64,000 nucleotides of DNA. Source: Symbiodinium natans (lineage: Eukaryota > Sar > Dinophyceae > Suessiales > Symbiodiniaceae). Made by a program: the position numbers and the translations under genes. Each line of letters opens with the position of its first letter. The first letter of the stretch is position 1. The stretch is from contig CAJNDS010000085.1 of assembly GCA_905221605.1 (NCBI GenBank), forward strand, positions 62,001-126,000, read 5' to 3'. This document shows positions 1 through 10,775 of this stretch, piece by piece. The notes under the pieces are model-generated. The model was given only the letters and a program-made list of their open reading frames with translations, was not told the DNA's origin and made no database searches.

Positions 1-41
1 GTGCGGTGTCGACGTCGAGCACCTGTTTCTGTTTACCCTGC

Positions 42-154
42 AGGTATGAGCCTCTCTCCGGGGCTCCCGAACATGTCGCGCGCTCAGCCCAGCAGCAACG
101 TGCAGCACCGCGCCGGCTCCCCAAAGCCTTTGGCCCTTGGGGCTTTTGGGTCAG
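42..154 (+). CDS. Candidate exon, Ser/Pro/Gln-rich, unknown protein
   Basis: After a pyrimidine-rich stretch ending in CAG there is an open segment that opens with ATG at 45 and codes for a Ser/Pro/Gln-rich peptide (MSLSPGLPNMSRAQPSS at its start). It runs to a GT site followed by a (GT)n microsatellite, which would lie in the next intron. No domain is recognised. It may be an early exon of the RNA-binding gene downstream or the tail of a gene that begins before the window. Confidence 0.3.
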
Positions 155-158
155 TGTC

Positions 159-181
159 TATGTGTGTGTGTGTGTGTGTGC
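159..181. repeat. (GT)n microsatellite
   Basis: A run of about ten TG dinucleotides ends directly at a CAG that could be a splice acceptor, so the repeat probably forms the end of an intron. Confidence 0.8.
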
Positions 182-234
182 AGAGGTCGGGCAACATCTT
201 CCTAGCAAATAGTGCGATCCATCCTCCTTCTTGA

Positions 235-1100
235 GACATCTCAAATGTGCCCATGGCTTGATTTGGAGGCAGTTGCTTGGAACTCGGTACAGTGTGGTGT
301 TGGAGGTACGTGTCTTGGGAGCTCTGGTTGTGACCGGGATTTCTGCAACGTGGCTGTTGAAAATTTGCTGGGGCAGATGCAATGATAGCTGCTTAGAGGG
401 AAAGCCCTGCAAAGATTTATATGCAGACAGCGTAGACTTGTTTCCTCTCGCGTGCAGTCCCACCGACTGGCGAGATGCATAAGCTTCGTAGTCGTAGCAG
501 GGACTGCCGCTCCAGGTTGTTCAGGTGTATTTTATACATGCGGTCATTTTACACCTGTTATTGCTGACATCGGGGCATGCGCCCGCACAAGGAAATCCTC
601 CTTGTGCACGACCTGACTTAATTGGTGATGTTCAGTGTTGCACAATGCTGCTCTCACCGATGTGTGCATGCAGCAGCTGTAAAAGCGACTCAGTTTTCCC
701 AGCGGCTGACTCTGGATGATGACCTTTGCTTGCTTAGTTGCTCTGACAGGTGCAGGTGCAGTGTTGATATTTTTTCCCGCAGCCGTTCGGTCTGATCCCG
801 AGACCGCAAGCTGCCTCCGTGTTCACCCTGGTTCACCCTCCTTTCCGCATTGGGCTTAGAGGTTTAGCGTGCCTCGGCCTTGCAGATCAGGCAGATCAGC
901 TGACTTTGAGAACTGAGGTGTCACTCTGTGAGGCCCCGTCGGTTTTGCTTGCCTGGCGCAAACCTTTGCACAAGTTCCCCTGGTTGAGAGCCAAAGGCAT
1001 GTCACATCGCACATGATGGTTGCAGGCGGCTGGGATCCGGCCTGGCGGCGTGTCACCTCGTAGGGTGGGTGCGGGGCTCTGCAGCAAGTACTAGGGGCTC
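235..1100. other. Stretch without a supported gene
   Basis: Short open frames occur on both strands, but none shows a domain, a repeated composition bias or consistent splice boundaries. It most likely holds introns or intergenic DNA ahead of the RRM gene. Confidence 0.4.
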
Positions 1101-1108
1101 ATGCCACC

Positions 1109-2689
1109 ATGCCATCTCGTGCCGTCACTGTCACCGAGCTCAGGCATCTACGAGCCCATAGCATGGCAGACAATTATGGAAAAGGCCATCCAAAGAATCA
1201 TCTTTGTGGCCCAATGTGGCCCAATCCCAATCCATGCTCTGTTGCAGGGAAGAGGAGCCGAAAGGGAGGAAAGAAGGGCGAGGACACGCACACGCAAGCA
1301 AAGCCTGAAGGGGCGGGCTTCAGCATGTGCCATGCTCAGGACTATGATTCCGGGTATGGCAAGGGTTATGGCCTGGCACTTGGGGTGCTTGCTCGGTGCA
1401 GGAGCAGTTCCAAGTGTCTAGTCCTGTGCAGGCGCGCCCCGGAACAATTCAAACATGGGAAGCTCCAATGCAGGCAGAAAGTGAACGAAGTTTGAACGAG
1501 TTGAGAGTTCGACCTTCTCTTCGCGCGTCAGGAGGTAAGCCTGCCAAGGACGCAGCGCAGGCCATGGCTGATGTGTTTGTCCCCTTTCCGCCCTGCACCA
1601 CGTGCAACGTGCAAGCTGGCGGCGAGGTCCACCACTACCCACCGAAGGAGATGGCCGCAGACGTCGGTGCTCCTTCTGCAGTTTCGTACTGGCATGCGTC
1701 GTCTCTCTGCCCAGCTGCACTTTCTTCTGACTCCGCCTGCAGGTTATCCAGTTAGGGGTGGGCAGACCTTGTTGATTGAACGCCTGACCTGGTTGATCAA
1801 TCGGGCGTGCTCACAATTAGAGGTGTTTTTGGTTTCTCTGATCTGATTCTTCCATTGCCAGGCGTACTTTCCTTGGGAGGCATCTGAGGCGCAGAGTCGC
1901 ATCGACTAGCCTTGCAACAGGTCTTCAGCTTTCGTAGTGCACGCGCACTACGTGCACGTGCCACCAGGCAGACATTGAGAGGGAGTTTTCAAAGTTTTGC
2001 CGCGTGAAGCGGGTCCACTTGGTTGTGGCAGCCCCGGCACACCTGAGCCTTGGAGAGCATGTGACGACTCTGACGGCGGAAATTTTTCAGAGGTTGACAA
2101 GTCTTCTCGGAAGCCTCGTTGCTTCGGCTTTGTCAAGTTCCTCAGCAAGGCTTCGCTTAAATGAGGTTTGCTCGTGGACACGACCTGTTCGGTTCTTCCT
2201 GCACATGCGGGTGTCCAGTATGAGCAGGCTGATGCTGAAGAAGCCCTTCGGGCCACTACCCAAGGAGGGTGGCCAGCCGTAGAAATAGTAGCATGCATGG
2301 GCATGGAATGCTTTGTGTGACTACCAGTTGACTTGGACTCGCAGGACTGGTGCAGCTGCCAGATACTCGAGGTCATGTGTGGCACCTCAAGGCCAACATG
2401 AGAGAAGATCTCTTGATGTCTTGATCCATCAAACTGCTGTCCATGACAGTGTGAGGCTGAGTGGACAAAGTCTGGTGACATGGTAGTAGACGATTCCGAA
2501 GCAGAACAGGAGGTGCGAATCGTCCTCCTTGGTTGGCGTTCCTCTTGAGAGCAAAAGCGGCAAACTCAACAGGTTGCGAAGAGGAAAGAGGAGAGGCGCA
2601 GTCGCACCGACACTGCTACCCCTGGAGCAGCACCACGCATGGGGCTTAGAATCTTCAGGCGGCGGGTGCAGATGAGCTTCGTCATGTGA
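1109..2689 (+). CDS. RNA-binding protein with one RRM domain (multi-exon)
   Basis: The RRM is seen in three exon pieces. The helix 1/strand 2 part is at 1971-2036 (DIEREFSKFCRVKRVHLVV). An exon from 2091 carries RNP1 as RCFGFVKF at 2117-2140. The helix 2 part starts at 2219 (YEQADAEEALRATTQGG). The last two join in frame across a 69-bp GC-AG intron (2150-2218). RNP2 should lie in an upstream exon that I could not fix. Upstream coding-like pieces are at 1109-1330 (Lys/Gly-rich, KRSRKGGKKGED) and 1395-1532, the latter ending at a strong GTAAGC donor. A basic C-terminal exon (QKRQTQQVAKRKERRSR) reaches TGA at 2687-2689. The family binds single-stranded RNA. The exact target and the true start are unknown, and the upstream pieces could belong to another gene. 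Confidence 0.6.
1933..1952. repeat. Perfect short hairpin
   Basis: An 8-bp perfect stem (CGTAGTGC and its complement) encloses a 4-base loop. It lies just before the RRM helix 1 exon, probably in an intron. No function can be assigned. Confidence 0.5.
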
Positions 2690-3209
2690 CATAGAAATAC
2701 TCATTTCGCCTTTTCATGTACCGCTTGGTCATGTCACTGCAGCTTGAGGCACCAACTCGGGTAAGGGAAGCGCGCCGCCACCGAAGGCGTGCGTGTTTTG
2801 CTGTCTCGTGTCGTCAGTTTGTGGAAAACACCTGGCATGACGAGCCCACATGTCCAGGGCGCCCTTCACCCTGGCGTTCCGGCTCCCTTACCCCCACTGC
2901 AGACGCGCTATCCCCCGCAGGCCCAACGAGGGTCAGTCCGGGTCAGTCGAAAGGGCCGGGACAGTGCTAAAGTTTGTATTGACGTCTATTCTTTACCGCA
3001 TCCTGACTTACAGCTGCAGTAAACTGCCAGGCCGCAATTGGCATGCCGCCGCCGCCGCCAGCAGCCCTCCAGCTTCCATCTCAGCTTTGACCAATTTGAA
3101 CAAAGCCCACGACTCTTCCAGAGCCCGACTTGTGTTGGAGATTGTGGTTGCTCGTCAGAGTAGCAGACGTAGGGCTCGAGAGCATTTTGAGAGCTCCTGG
3201 ATTCAGGGC

Positions 3210-4746
3210 ATGTCAGCAGGCAAGGCCCGCCAGCCTGTGCTCAGGCCTGATAATCATGCCATGGAAACGCCCAGGACTTCATTGGGCGGACTTTCCCAGG
3301 CTCCCGACGAGGCGGAGGGCGCGATGCCGGAACGAGTGGCCAGCGTGGCCAAGAGACCCGAACACCATCGCATGGCAACGCCTCGAAATTCCCTGGGTTC
3401 TGCGGCTTCTTCTCCTCGACGGAGTTGGCGTTTGTTGCGACGACCCGACAATCATGCCATGGAGACGCCTCGGACATCCCTGGGCTCAGGTCACCGAGTC
3501 TCTTTGTCTTTGCGGGATGATCGGGGGAAGTGCACCTGTCGGCGCAAGACGGCCTGTGTGGTAGGCTTGATGCTGCTGGTTCTTCTGGCGGGAGCTGTCG
3601 CCTTCGTGATGCTCACAAAGGGCAAAGCTGACCCCGGCATCATGCCGCAAGGAGCCTGCTCCACGGTGCAGATTCAGCAGGGCTGCGCGCCGGGTTTCTG
3701 TACATCAAGCCGGTGCGCTTGTTCTCCAAATTATGACCAGATGGACGACTCACACTGCGCAGTCCCTCTTGCGAACAAGCGCATGCAATTCTTTGTGTAC
3801 CGAGTAGGTGGAGACGTTGCTGATGATGCCGCTGCAGGAGCAAGTGGAGGTTGCTCTGCGGACTTTGCACAGGTCTACAGCTTGCAGGGTATTCTATGGT
3901 ACGTTCACAACGCAATTGTGAACCAGTCCTGTCCTCGCAGTATGAACATGACCCGCATTCTACGCTGCAGAGCGACAGTCTTCAACACGGAGCGCCCGTT
4001 CCTGGAGTGGAAAGGGCAGTTTGGTCCCTTCACCTCCTTTAACAGCTCTGGTAGCTGCACCAGCCCTGACTGCTTGCAGACTTGGAAACGGTTCGGCCAT
4101 GTGGTTGGATGCCTACCATGGTCAGGCTACATGGGCGGCTACAGCTATGGCAACTCGTCACACCTGTATTCTTTCCCTGATGAGGCCAGCAAAGAGACTT
4201 GCCTGAAACATTGGCAAACCAGCCTCCATTGGTATCGTCTTGTGTCTCTTGTGTTAATCTTTAGGAACTTTAGTACATCCGGACTGACACAGCACCTTGC
4301 CCAACTTACATTGGCAGCGCATGTATCTGCAGGTTTCTGGTAGCTGTTCGCAGCCGGACGGGTCCAATAACTGCACTTGGAAAATGGAGGCAGCTGGAGA
4401 AGTTCGGCTGGACGATCTTGAGAACATCTCCGATTATCGGGCTTTTTGTTCTAAGGGTGGAGTTGAGTACATCAAAGACAGGGATGTAGGTAGCGGCTGC
4501 TCTTTCTGGGACCATCAGCACAGCAGCATGGCGAACGCTCGACGTGTAGCTCGTTTGCAGCAGCTGTTTGGAGAAGTCTCTGGATCTCGCCTGCCAGAGC
4601 CAGTCTGCGACAGCCAAAACTCTGCATGCCACTACCACGAGAAGTGCAGGAACCTGTCTGGAGCCTGTTGCCCAGCGAGCACAGGCATGATGCTGGCCTG
4701 CTGTGGAGCTTCCTTTCCCGGTCCTACAAGCACCATCGTTGCTTGA
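3210..4746 (+). CDS. Single-pass membrane protein with Cys-rich ectodomain and repeated N-terminal motif
   Basis: The likely start is the ATG at 3210; the frame is open further upstream, but that part lacks character. The N-terminal region holds three copies of a 16-residue motif (RPDNHAMETPRTSLGG and variants) at 3243-3290, 3354-3401 and 3441-3488. A basic stretch (RGKCTCRRKT) precedes one hydrophobic segment at about 3552-3617 (VVGLMLLVLLAGAVAFVML), then a Cys-rich region with several N-x-S/T sites. This suggests a type II membrane protein with its N-terminus in the cytosol. The first coding block is open to about 4240. A second block in another frame (4330-4746) continues the Cys-rich, glycosylation-rich character to TGA at 4744-4746, so an intron of roughly 100 bp lies between; its exact ends were not fixed. 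No known family is recognised. Confidence 0.65.
3243..3488 (+). repeat. Three in-frame copies of a 48-bp coding repeat
   Basis: Copies start at 3243, 3354 and 3441. Copies 1 and 3 are nearly identical in protein (PDNHAMETPRTSLG); copy 2 is diverged (PEHHRMATPRNSLG). Each carries a T-P and an R-x-S site, typical of proline-directed or basophilic phosphorylation or of docking motifs. Confidence 0.85.
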
Positions 4747-4749
4747 TGC

Positions 4750-6235
4750 TGGCTACAGAGGGGTCTCGGAATTCTCCGCTGCATAGAATAATGCACTGGG
4801 CACGCAGTCCCGTGCTCAAATTAGCTTTGACGCGACTTGGACAAAGCAGGAGACGGACTTGCTGTCCCATTAAGGCTGGGTCGCATTCGTTGTATCTAGC
4901 TTGCATGGGCGATGAACGAAAAAATGATCATTTCGGCTCATGCAGCTTTCAACTGTGAAAGCTGACGGCTCCACTTCTGACGGTGATCGCATTCATTTTC
5001 TGCGCTTTTGAGGCAGCACCAGCAGCGCTCGCTGGCCCTTCGTCTTAACGTTGCCATGCGATCTAGCTGCCAGAGCAGACGCGACGCCCGACACAAGAGA
5101 AGCTTGCATGACAAAGTGGCCACCGAGGCGCATTCACATGTCCCTCCGCTTCAACAGCCTTTGCCGCACCAAGGGCAGGCGGGTGCCTTGATGGGTAGTG
5201 CAGCTGTTCTTTCGCCATTGCTTTTGCTGTGCCAGCTCTACGGACAGCACATGTATGGCAGCCAGGGGCAGGGCACACAGAAGTTCATCCTGATGATGCT
5301 GGTGTTGAATCTTCCTGTGCTGATGCTGTGCGGACGTGTGAAGCGTGCGCAGCACAGGCAGCAGCTGTACAGCAACCAGGCACTGGGGATTTCACGTGCT
5401 GGCTGGTGGGGAGTTGCTCCTTTGACAGGCATCCATCTACGGAGGACTTCCTTGAAAGTAGTGAGAGGTGGCAGGTGGTGTGTAGGTGCCGTGTTGAAGG
5501 GAGCCCTGGAAGGAGGGGTGCCGGTGGCGCCACTGGGACGAGATCCAGCAGATGCCCCGTTCGTTTCATGTAGTCTGCTGCATTCTTTGCGCGTTTTCTT
5601 TTCAAGACTCTGAGGGATGGTTCTTAACAACAGTCGGAGAAAGACCTTGGGCATCATGCGCCCATCATTTGGTTTCGCGAAAATCGCCCCTCCAAACGGT
5701 TTGAATGCCCAGTAGTTCGCAATTCTTGCGAGTTGTGTTTTGATTCTCTGAGGTTGGCGGTGGCTTAGATGCCACTCGTGTGGCATTAGCAGGACATAGC
5801 AGGATGTTGTTCTGAAGTTTCAGAGCTTCTTGTGAGAAAGATGCGCTTTGGACATGTTTTCCTTCCAGTATCGAGGCCGGAGGTGCACCGCTTCGTGCTG
5901 AGATGAACGATGGAGAGCAGAGCAGAGCAAGAAGCAAGAGGGCTTGTTTTGGTGACCTTGGGGTGGCAGTTCCAGAGTTTCAGGGTTTCAAGAAGTCAGA
6001 TCCCCGCCAAGGCCGCTTCTCCGCGACATCAACAGCTATGCGCACGCGCCACACTCGAACTCTGCCCTGACTGAGTGTTGTACGATAGTGACACCTTGTG
6101 AAAGGGGGGTCTGCCAAGGCATCTGCGGCAGCTCAGCAGGTTGGACCTTGAAGTGAGCAGTGCTTTTCCCCAATGATTTCGGGCTGCCTCGCTTCATCCT
6201 TGCTTTGGTCTGCGCCGCATCGGGGTGACACAGGC
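4750..6235. other. Stretch without a supported gene
   Basis: An open frame at 5008-5613 on the + strand would give 201 residues, Gln/Arg-rich at first and hydrophobic later, but shows no domain. An overlapping minus-strand frame at 5238-5786 is equally open. The first part (5008-5190) could be a real exon; the rest looks like chance. Nothing else stands out to 6235. Confidence 0.35.
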
Positions 6236-6239
6236 TGCT

Positions 6240-8970
6240 TATCCAGGGTCCAGCTACGCAGCGGCCGTGGCTGCTGCTCGAGCCTTAAATGAGCAACAGA
6301 GCACTTTTCTTGGACACACCTGGCAAGCGCATGATGGGCTTATAATATGACCGTGTTGACAAGTTGATTTCGAGTCCTGGAGTGAGGCTGCAGCCCATGC
6401 ACCAGGTCGGCGCATTCTCCTGTTGTACCACTAGCGAAGACTGCCTCTCGAGATTTGGTTGCTTGCAGGATACCCGCCTGCTCAATCGCAAAGTTACGTG
6501 GGCCCTGGGCTTACCTCTACACTGAGTGAAGCTGCTGTCAAGGCTTGGGCACGAACTAGTAGCGGTCTCTGTCGTGCTCTGTGCTAGGCCAGCCTTATGC
6601 TGGTAGTCAGCAACCCTATGTATCACAGCAGGCCGGTTTCCATACAGTACAGTCATTATAGAACTACTTCATCATCGGCTCGCTACATGCAGGCTTACGC
6701 AGGAACTGGACAGTATTCAGCTGCTGGCCAGCAGGCGCGTGCTGGTTGTAAACACGACCTTTCAGTCACGGCAATGATGCGTGGTCCACCACCCCCCCCC
6801 GCCACCCCCCAATAGGCCGCTTACGCAGCTGGGTTGTGCTCTCAGGTTGCGACATGTAGCGGTGATGTTCTAAGGGTTGTTTTTGCCGTGGCCCAGGCAG
6901 CAGGCATATCAAACTGCAGCTGCAACAGCCAGCAGTGCAGTGTATCCTTCAGCCGGAGGGGCGTATCCACCACAGGCTCTTGATGGCTCTTGTTTTTTGC
7001 AAGGAGTGCTTCTGGTGTTGTCACGGAAGCTGCAAAAGGCACAGTCTGGTTACGGTGCTCCGCCCGGATATGGAGCAGCTGCTTGCGCCCTACATGCCGG
7101 TTTTTGCCGACATGACTTGAGAGCCATCCAGCTGTGAATGCTTCGCATGTCACGCGCATTAGGCACAGTACAGCCAACAGCCCGCATCTTATCCGACCAA
7201 CCCGGCAACTGCTCCAAGCTCAGATGCGCATGATGCATTCACGCGCAGCAGGCTCGCAAAGAAGTGACTTGCAAGTTTCACGAGGCGTATGCTGCGGCTG
7301 GCTACGGGCTGGGGCAAAGTGGCAGACTCAGCTGCACATGCATTCCATACTCCTGTGTTTTTGGGAAAGAGTCAAGCAACTTGACAGATGGCACGAGCCC
7401 GAATGTAACCCCTTGTTTTGGTTTTTTGCGGATGTGGAAATCCGATCCGGTCACCCTGCTTTGAACCCTTTGCTCTGCCTTTGCGCTTGTTTTGCAGCAA
7501 CTTGAAACTTGCAGGTCCGTACAACTACCTCCAGCAACCCGCCGGATCCGGGGCAGCTCGGCAGCAAGTACCGTCTGACCAAGCAGGCCAACGAGCTCAA
7601 ACGGGTTGCAGGTGGTTGCTTATCCAAACTACCAGGGTGCGCAGGGCCAGGCACTGGAGGGCTGCTTCTACCCTTTGAGAAAGATTTTCAACACTATCTT
7701 GCTCGCGGCCACTTGAGCAGGTTGCACAAGCACAGCCGCAACAACCCCAAGCGCATGTGCAGCCCTACACGCAGCCACAGGCCATGCGACTGGGCTTTGA
7801 AGGGACTAAAATGGCTGCAGAATCTTGCCCTTTTCCAGGCGGATCCAACCGTTGCGACTGGCAGCCTTGTCCGCCCCTTACGTGTATGAAGGAGTGCTGT
7901 CCACTTTGTGTTCCAGCGTCTGAGCTTTTTGTGTGTTGCTCTGTGGTTTCCACACTTTGTGGTGTGGACAGGGACGCGGGCCCGTCAGGGACTTGGTTGC
8001 CCGGCTGCAGTCTTCGATGCTCGCAGACTTTCCCGATTGTGAGGCATCCACGGACCAGCAGTCGCAACAGCAGTACTTGGATATGGTACATGCCCTGGAC
8101 CCGCGGAATGGTACCTTTGCGGATCATGGTGTGATGTGAGGTCTGGCAGCTATCTGACATGTCCTTGAATGACAAGGCTAGGGCCGACATGACCTTGAGA
8201 GTGCGCGCGAGATACTTGCAGTCAGATGCGTGACCCGATGCAAGCATTTTATAGTTCGTCTCGTTTGCTCAGCAATCGTTGCCGGCACCTCCGGCACAGC
8301 AGCCGCCCGCGCCGCCAGCAGAGCCTGCAACTCAAGAGCGGGACCTTTCCACATTACAACATTGGCGCATGTTGCGAAGCTGTCTTCACCTTTTTGCATT
8401 TTGGAGACCTTGCGATCGTGTCTCAATATCTTATCCCTAGGCATGTTCCAACAGCCAACTGGCAGCGTGACGGCACTGCGGTGCCAGCAGCCGGTGGGCC
8501 CGGCCTGAGACCGGGAGACAGCGGAGCTGGGTTATTCTTTGTGAGCAGAAGAAGTTGAAGATGTTGAAGAAAGTTCGTGAGCAAGTGCCAGGGAGTTCCG
8601 CTGCGGTCGAAAGCCTAGTCTCCATGTCTGTAGTGAATGTCGAGGTCGATGCAAGTGACCTGCGTTGTAGCAGGGGCCCTTTTCAAGTTTTCGTGCAAGG
8701 TCTGGAACTCTTTCGACGATGCTGCTGCAAAGGGCATGGTTTTGGACCAAGCTGCATCTGGATATGTGTGAATAGCATCGGGGGGTCGAAATCAGTTACT
8801 AGAGCTCTAGAACTCTTCTGGTAGTGCATGATAGAGATGCACGGAGTGCATTGCGGACACGGGAAATTCTTGATCTTTAGGTGGATGGACTCGTGGGGGG
8901 AGATGAGAGCGCTCCTCCACCTCTGCCGCCACCTCCTCCCAACGCGAACACAGCCATGTGGGGGTCTCAC
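6240..8970 (+). CDS. Tyr/Gln/Ala/Pro-rich low-complexity protein, many tiny exons
   Basis: At least ten short + strand pieces share one unusual composition and mostly follow CAG acceptors. Examples: 6589-6637 (GQPYAGSQQPYVSQQAG), about 6690-6750 (AYAGTGQYSAAGQQARA), about 6896-6980 (YQTAAATASSAVYPSAGGAY), 7040-7090 (SGYGAPPGYGAA), 7170-7260 (YSQQPASYPTNPATAPSS), 7508-7560, 7605-7650, 7722-7790 (AQPQQPQAHVQPYTQPQ), 8270-8330 (SLPAPPAQQPPAPPAEP) and 8885-8960 (ESAPPPLPPPPPNANT). Introns between them are about 60-300 bp. Such tails are known in RNA-binding proteins (FUBP, hnRNP or SF1 type), where they drive condensation or partner binding. No KH or RRM core was found here, so that assignment is inference. 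Start, stop and exact junctions are not resolved. Confidence 0.5.
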
Positions 8971-9735
8971 TGAGAAGGCATTTGGCTTGCCATCATTGTT
9001 TCATGTCGGAAATGGTTGCAAAACAGGAACAGGACCAAGCTAGTTGTTCTTTGGAGTTTCAGTTGGTCTCACTCTGCGTCCCGGTTTCATCCGGTTTCAC
9101 ATATTTATGGGCTTTGCCCGGGGTCAAGGCGGACTTGACCTTGGGAAGCAATTATGTCTCAGGCAGAGAAGTGGTGCCACTATGAATGTCTCCTCTGCAA
9201 AGTCTCCTCACACTGAGCTCATCACGTTGAGGGTGAAGCAGTGATGTGTGCTTATGAAGACGCGTCTCACAGGGTTCAGTCTCGGACATAACGTGACATC
9301 TTGCAGCAACTCCCCATGCTTAATGTTCATGGTGCCGACACCTCGTCCAATTGGCCGAACCTTGTATCACAACAGTAACAGGCCCTGCAGCGCGTGGCAA
9401 TGCCGGTTCAATTTCACTATAGCTGAACGGCAACCCATATAGGCAGGCAGTCTCCCAATGAGTATGCACAATTCGAAAGATCAGATCCCAGCAAGTAGCT
9501 CGCTTGATCGCACGATGACACACATCGATCACACTTGCGTGAAGATTGCTGGTCTGACAGTGACAGTGACTATGAATGAGTTTCATCGGTTTTGATGGAA
9601 GTTCGGCATAAGTAGCCTACGTGCCTATGCATTAACAGCGAAAAGGTTCAGCAAACGCGCGCTTTCTGCGATGCATGTTTCTGCCCGGTATGCTGGATGC
9701 GGGAATGTGGGAGGTCAGTCTCCCATATCTTCTTT
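8971..9735. other. Stretch without a supported gene
   Basis: Only short frames with no domain or composition bias. It probably holds the 3' end of the low-complexity gene and intergenic DNA leading into the repeat zone. Confidence 0.4.
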
Positions 9736-9808
9736 TGTATATATACACACGGAGATATAAGTACTATAATATTCTGGACATATATGTATATATGTATATA
9801 TATATAGT
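9736..9808. repeat. TA-rich microsatellite
   Basis: Mostly alternating TA/TATG/TATAC steps, sharply different from the GC-rich sequence that follows. No gene signal. Confidence 0.8.
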
Positions 9809-9821
9809 TTGCGCTGTGCGT

Positions 9822-9946
9822 TCTCCCCCCCCCCGGGGTATGCCCCCCCCCCCCCCCATGGGGGGGGCGGGGGAGGGGGGCGGGGGGTGGGGAGGCGGGT
9901 GGGGGGGGGCGGGGGGGAGCGGGGCGGGGAGGGGGGCGGGGGTCAA
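9822..9946. repeat. Homopolymer C then G tract (palindromic, G-quadruplex prone)
   Basis: Runs of C of about 10 and 15 bases are followed by about 90 bases made almost only of G runs split by single C, A or T. The C15-ATG-G8 core is self-complementary, and the G runs meet the pattern for G-quadruplexes on the + strand. Open frames here are artefacts of composition. Confidence 0.85.
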
Positions 9947-10007
9947 AAGGATGGTCCCATTTTTGGATGCCATGACAAAAACGGCACCTAATTCAAGGGT
10001 ACCCATG

Positions 10008-10039
10008 ATTTTCACGCTACGCGACCCGCCGCGGCCTGG
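10008..10039 (+). repeat. Direct repeat, copy 1 (pairs with 10207-10238)
   Basis: A 32-bp segment with core ACGCTACGCGACCCGCC recurs at 10207-10238 with a few mismatches. The two copies are 199 bp apart between the homopolymer tract and the first telomere-like array. Confidence 0.75.
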
Positions 10040-10206
10040 TAGGGAGGGGCCAAGGCCCTTGCCCCCCCCATCCCTGCCCTTGGGTCCTGAATCTAAACCA
10101 CACAAGAGAAGTTAGCGAGACATTCCTATCATTTTCTTGCACTTCCTGTCTCACTTCCTGTCTCATGTCTTCTCACATGTAAAGTGCCTCGGGTTCTGCA
10201 GTGTTA

Positions 10207-10238
10207 ATTTTAACGCTACGCGACCCGCCTCGGCCCGG
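10207..10238 (+). repeat. Direct repeat, copy 2
   Basis: Second copy of the 32-bp element at 10008-10039, with the same core ACGCTACGCGACCCGCC. Confidence 0.75.
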
Positions 10239-10296
10239 CCCAGCGCATCTGTGTGAGCATGGTGATTCCGCAGCGCTGGACCCCAAGCAATAATGG

Positions 10297-10395
10297 TTGG
10301 GTTTAGGGTTTAGGGTTCCGGGTTTATGGTTTATGGTTTGGGGTTTAGGGTTGAGGGTTAAGGGTTGAGGGCTTGGGGCTCAAGGTTCACGGTTA
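10297..10395 (+). repeat. Degenerate TTTAGGG telomere-like array
   Basis: About 12 units of TTTAGGG and close variants (TTTATGG, TTGAGGG, TTAAGGG), reading G-rich on the + strand. TTTAGGG is the telomere repeat reported for several dinoflagellates and for plants. The degeneration suggests an old interstitial copy. Confidence 0.8.
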
Positions 10396-10399
10396 GTAG

Positions 10400-10520
10400 A
10401 GGGAGGGGGCGGGGGGTTGGGGGGCGCAGGAGGGCGGGGAAGGGGCAGGGGGGGGGGGTTAGGGGGGGGGGGTCAGGGGAGGGGGTTAGGGGGGGGGGTT
10501 TGGGGGGGGGGGGGGCAGGG
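10400..10520. repeat. G-homopolymer-rich tract
   Basis: Long G runs separated by TTA, CAG or TTT. It may be a decayed extension of the telomere-like array (GGGGGTTAGGGGG steps are visible). Potentially G-quadruplex forming. Confidence 0.75.
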
Positions 10521-10775
10521 GTACCCTTTGCAGGCAAAAAAAGGGGTCCGAAAATTGGCTTCGGGGAGGAGGATCTGGGGGGCTGTTCTCATACACCTTC
10601 GGCCCGAGGCCTCGGCGGATAGGGACCGCATGTCAAACGGTCGATTTCATGGGTTCTTGTGGTCGCTGCAAGTAACAGGGGCGTCCGTATCAGGGCTCCG
10701 GGCAGGATCATCTAATGGGATCAGACCCTAGACCCCTGTGCTGATGGGCCAAACCTACGTATCGTGCCCCGCAAA

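Noticed and set aside
1948-2481. 177-codon minus-strand frame opposite the RRM exons
   Set aside because: The + strand holds a clear RRM with RNP1, so this is a shadow frame.
4923-4941. Possible relict of the dinoflagellate spliced leader (ATCATTTCGGCTCATG against GCCATTTTGGCTCAAG)
   Set aside because: Only about 12 of 16 positions match and no clear gene start follows, so chance similarity is likely.
5238-5786. 182-codon minus-strand frame
   Set aside because: No domain, Pro/Thr-rich, overlaps an equally open + strand frame, and all firm genes run the other way.
9764-10115. Gly- and Pro-rich open frames over the homopolymer tract
   Set aside because: They arise from runs of G and C in any frame and have no other coding evidence.
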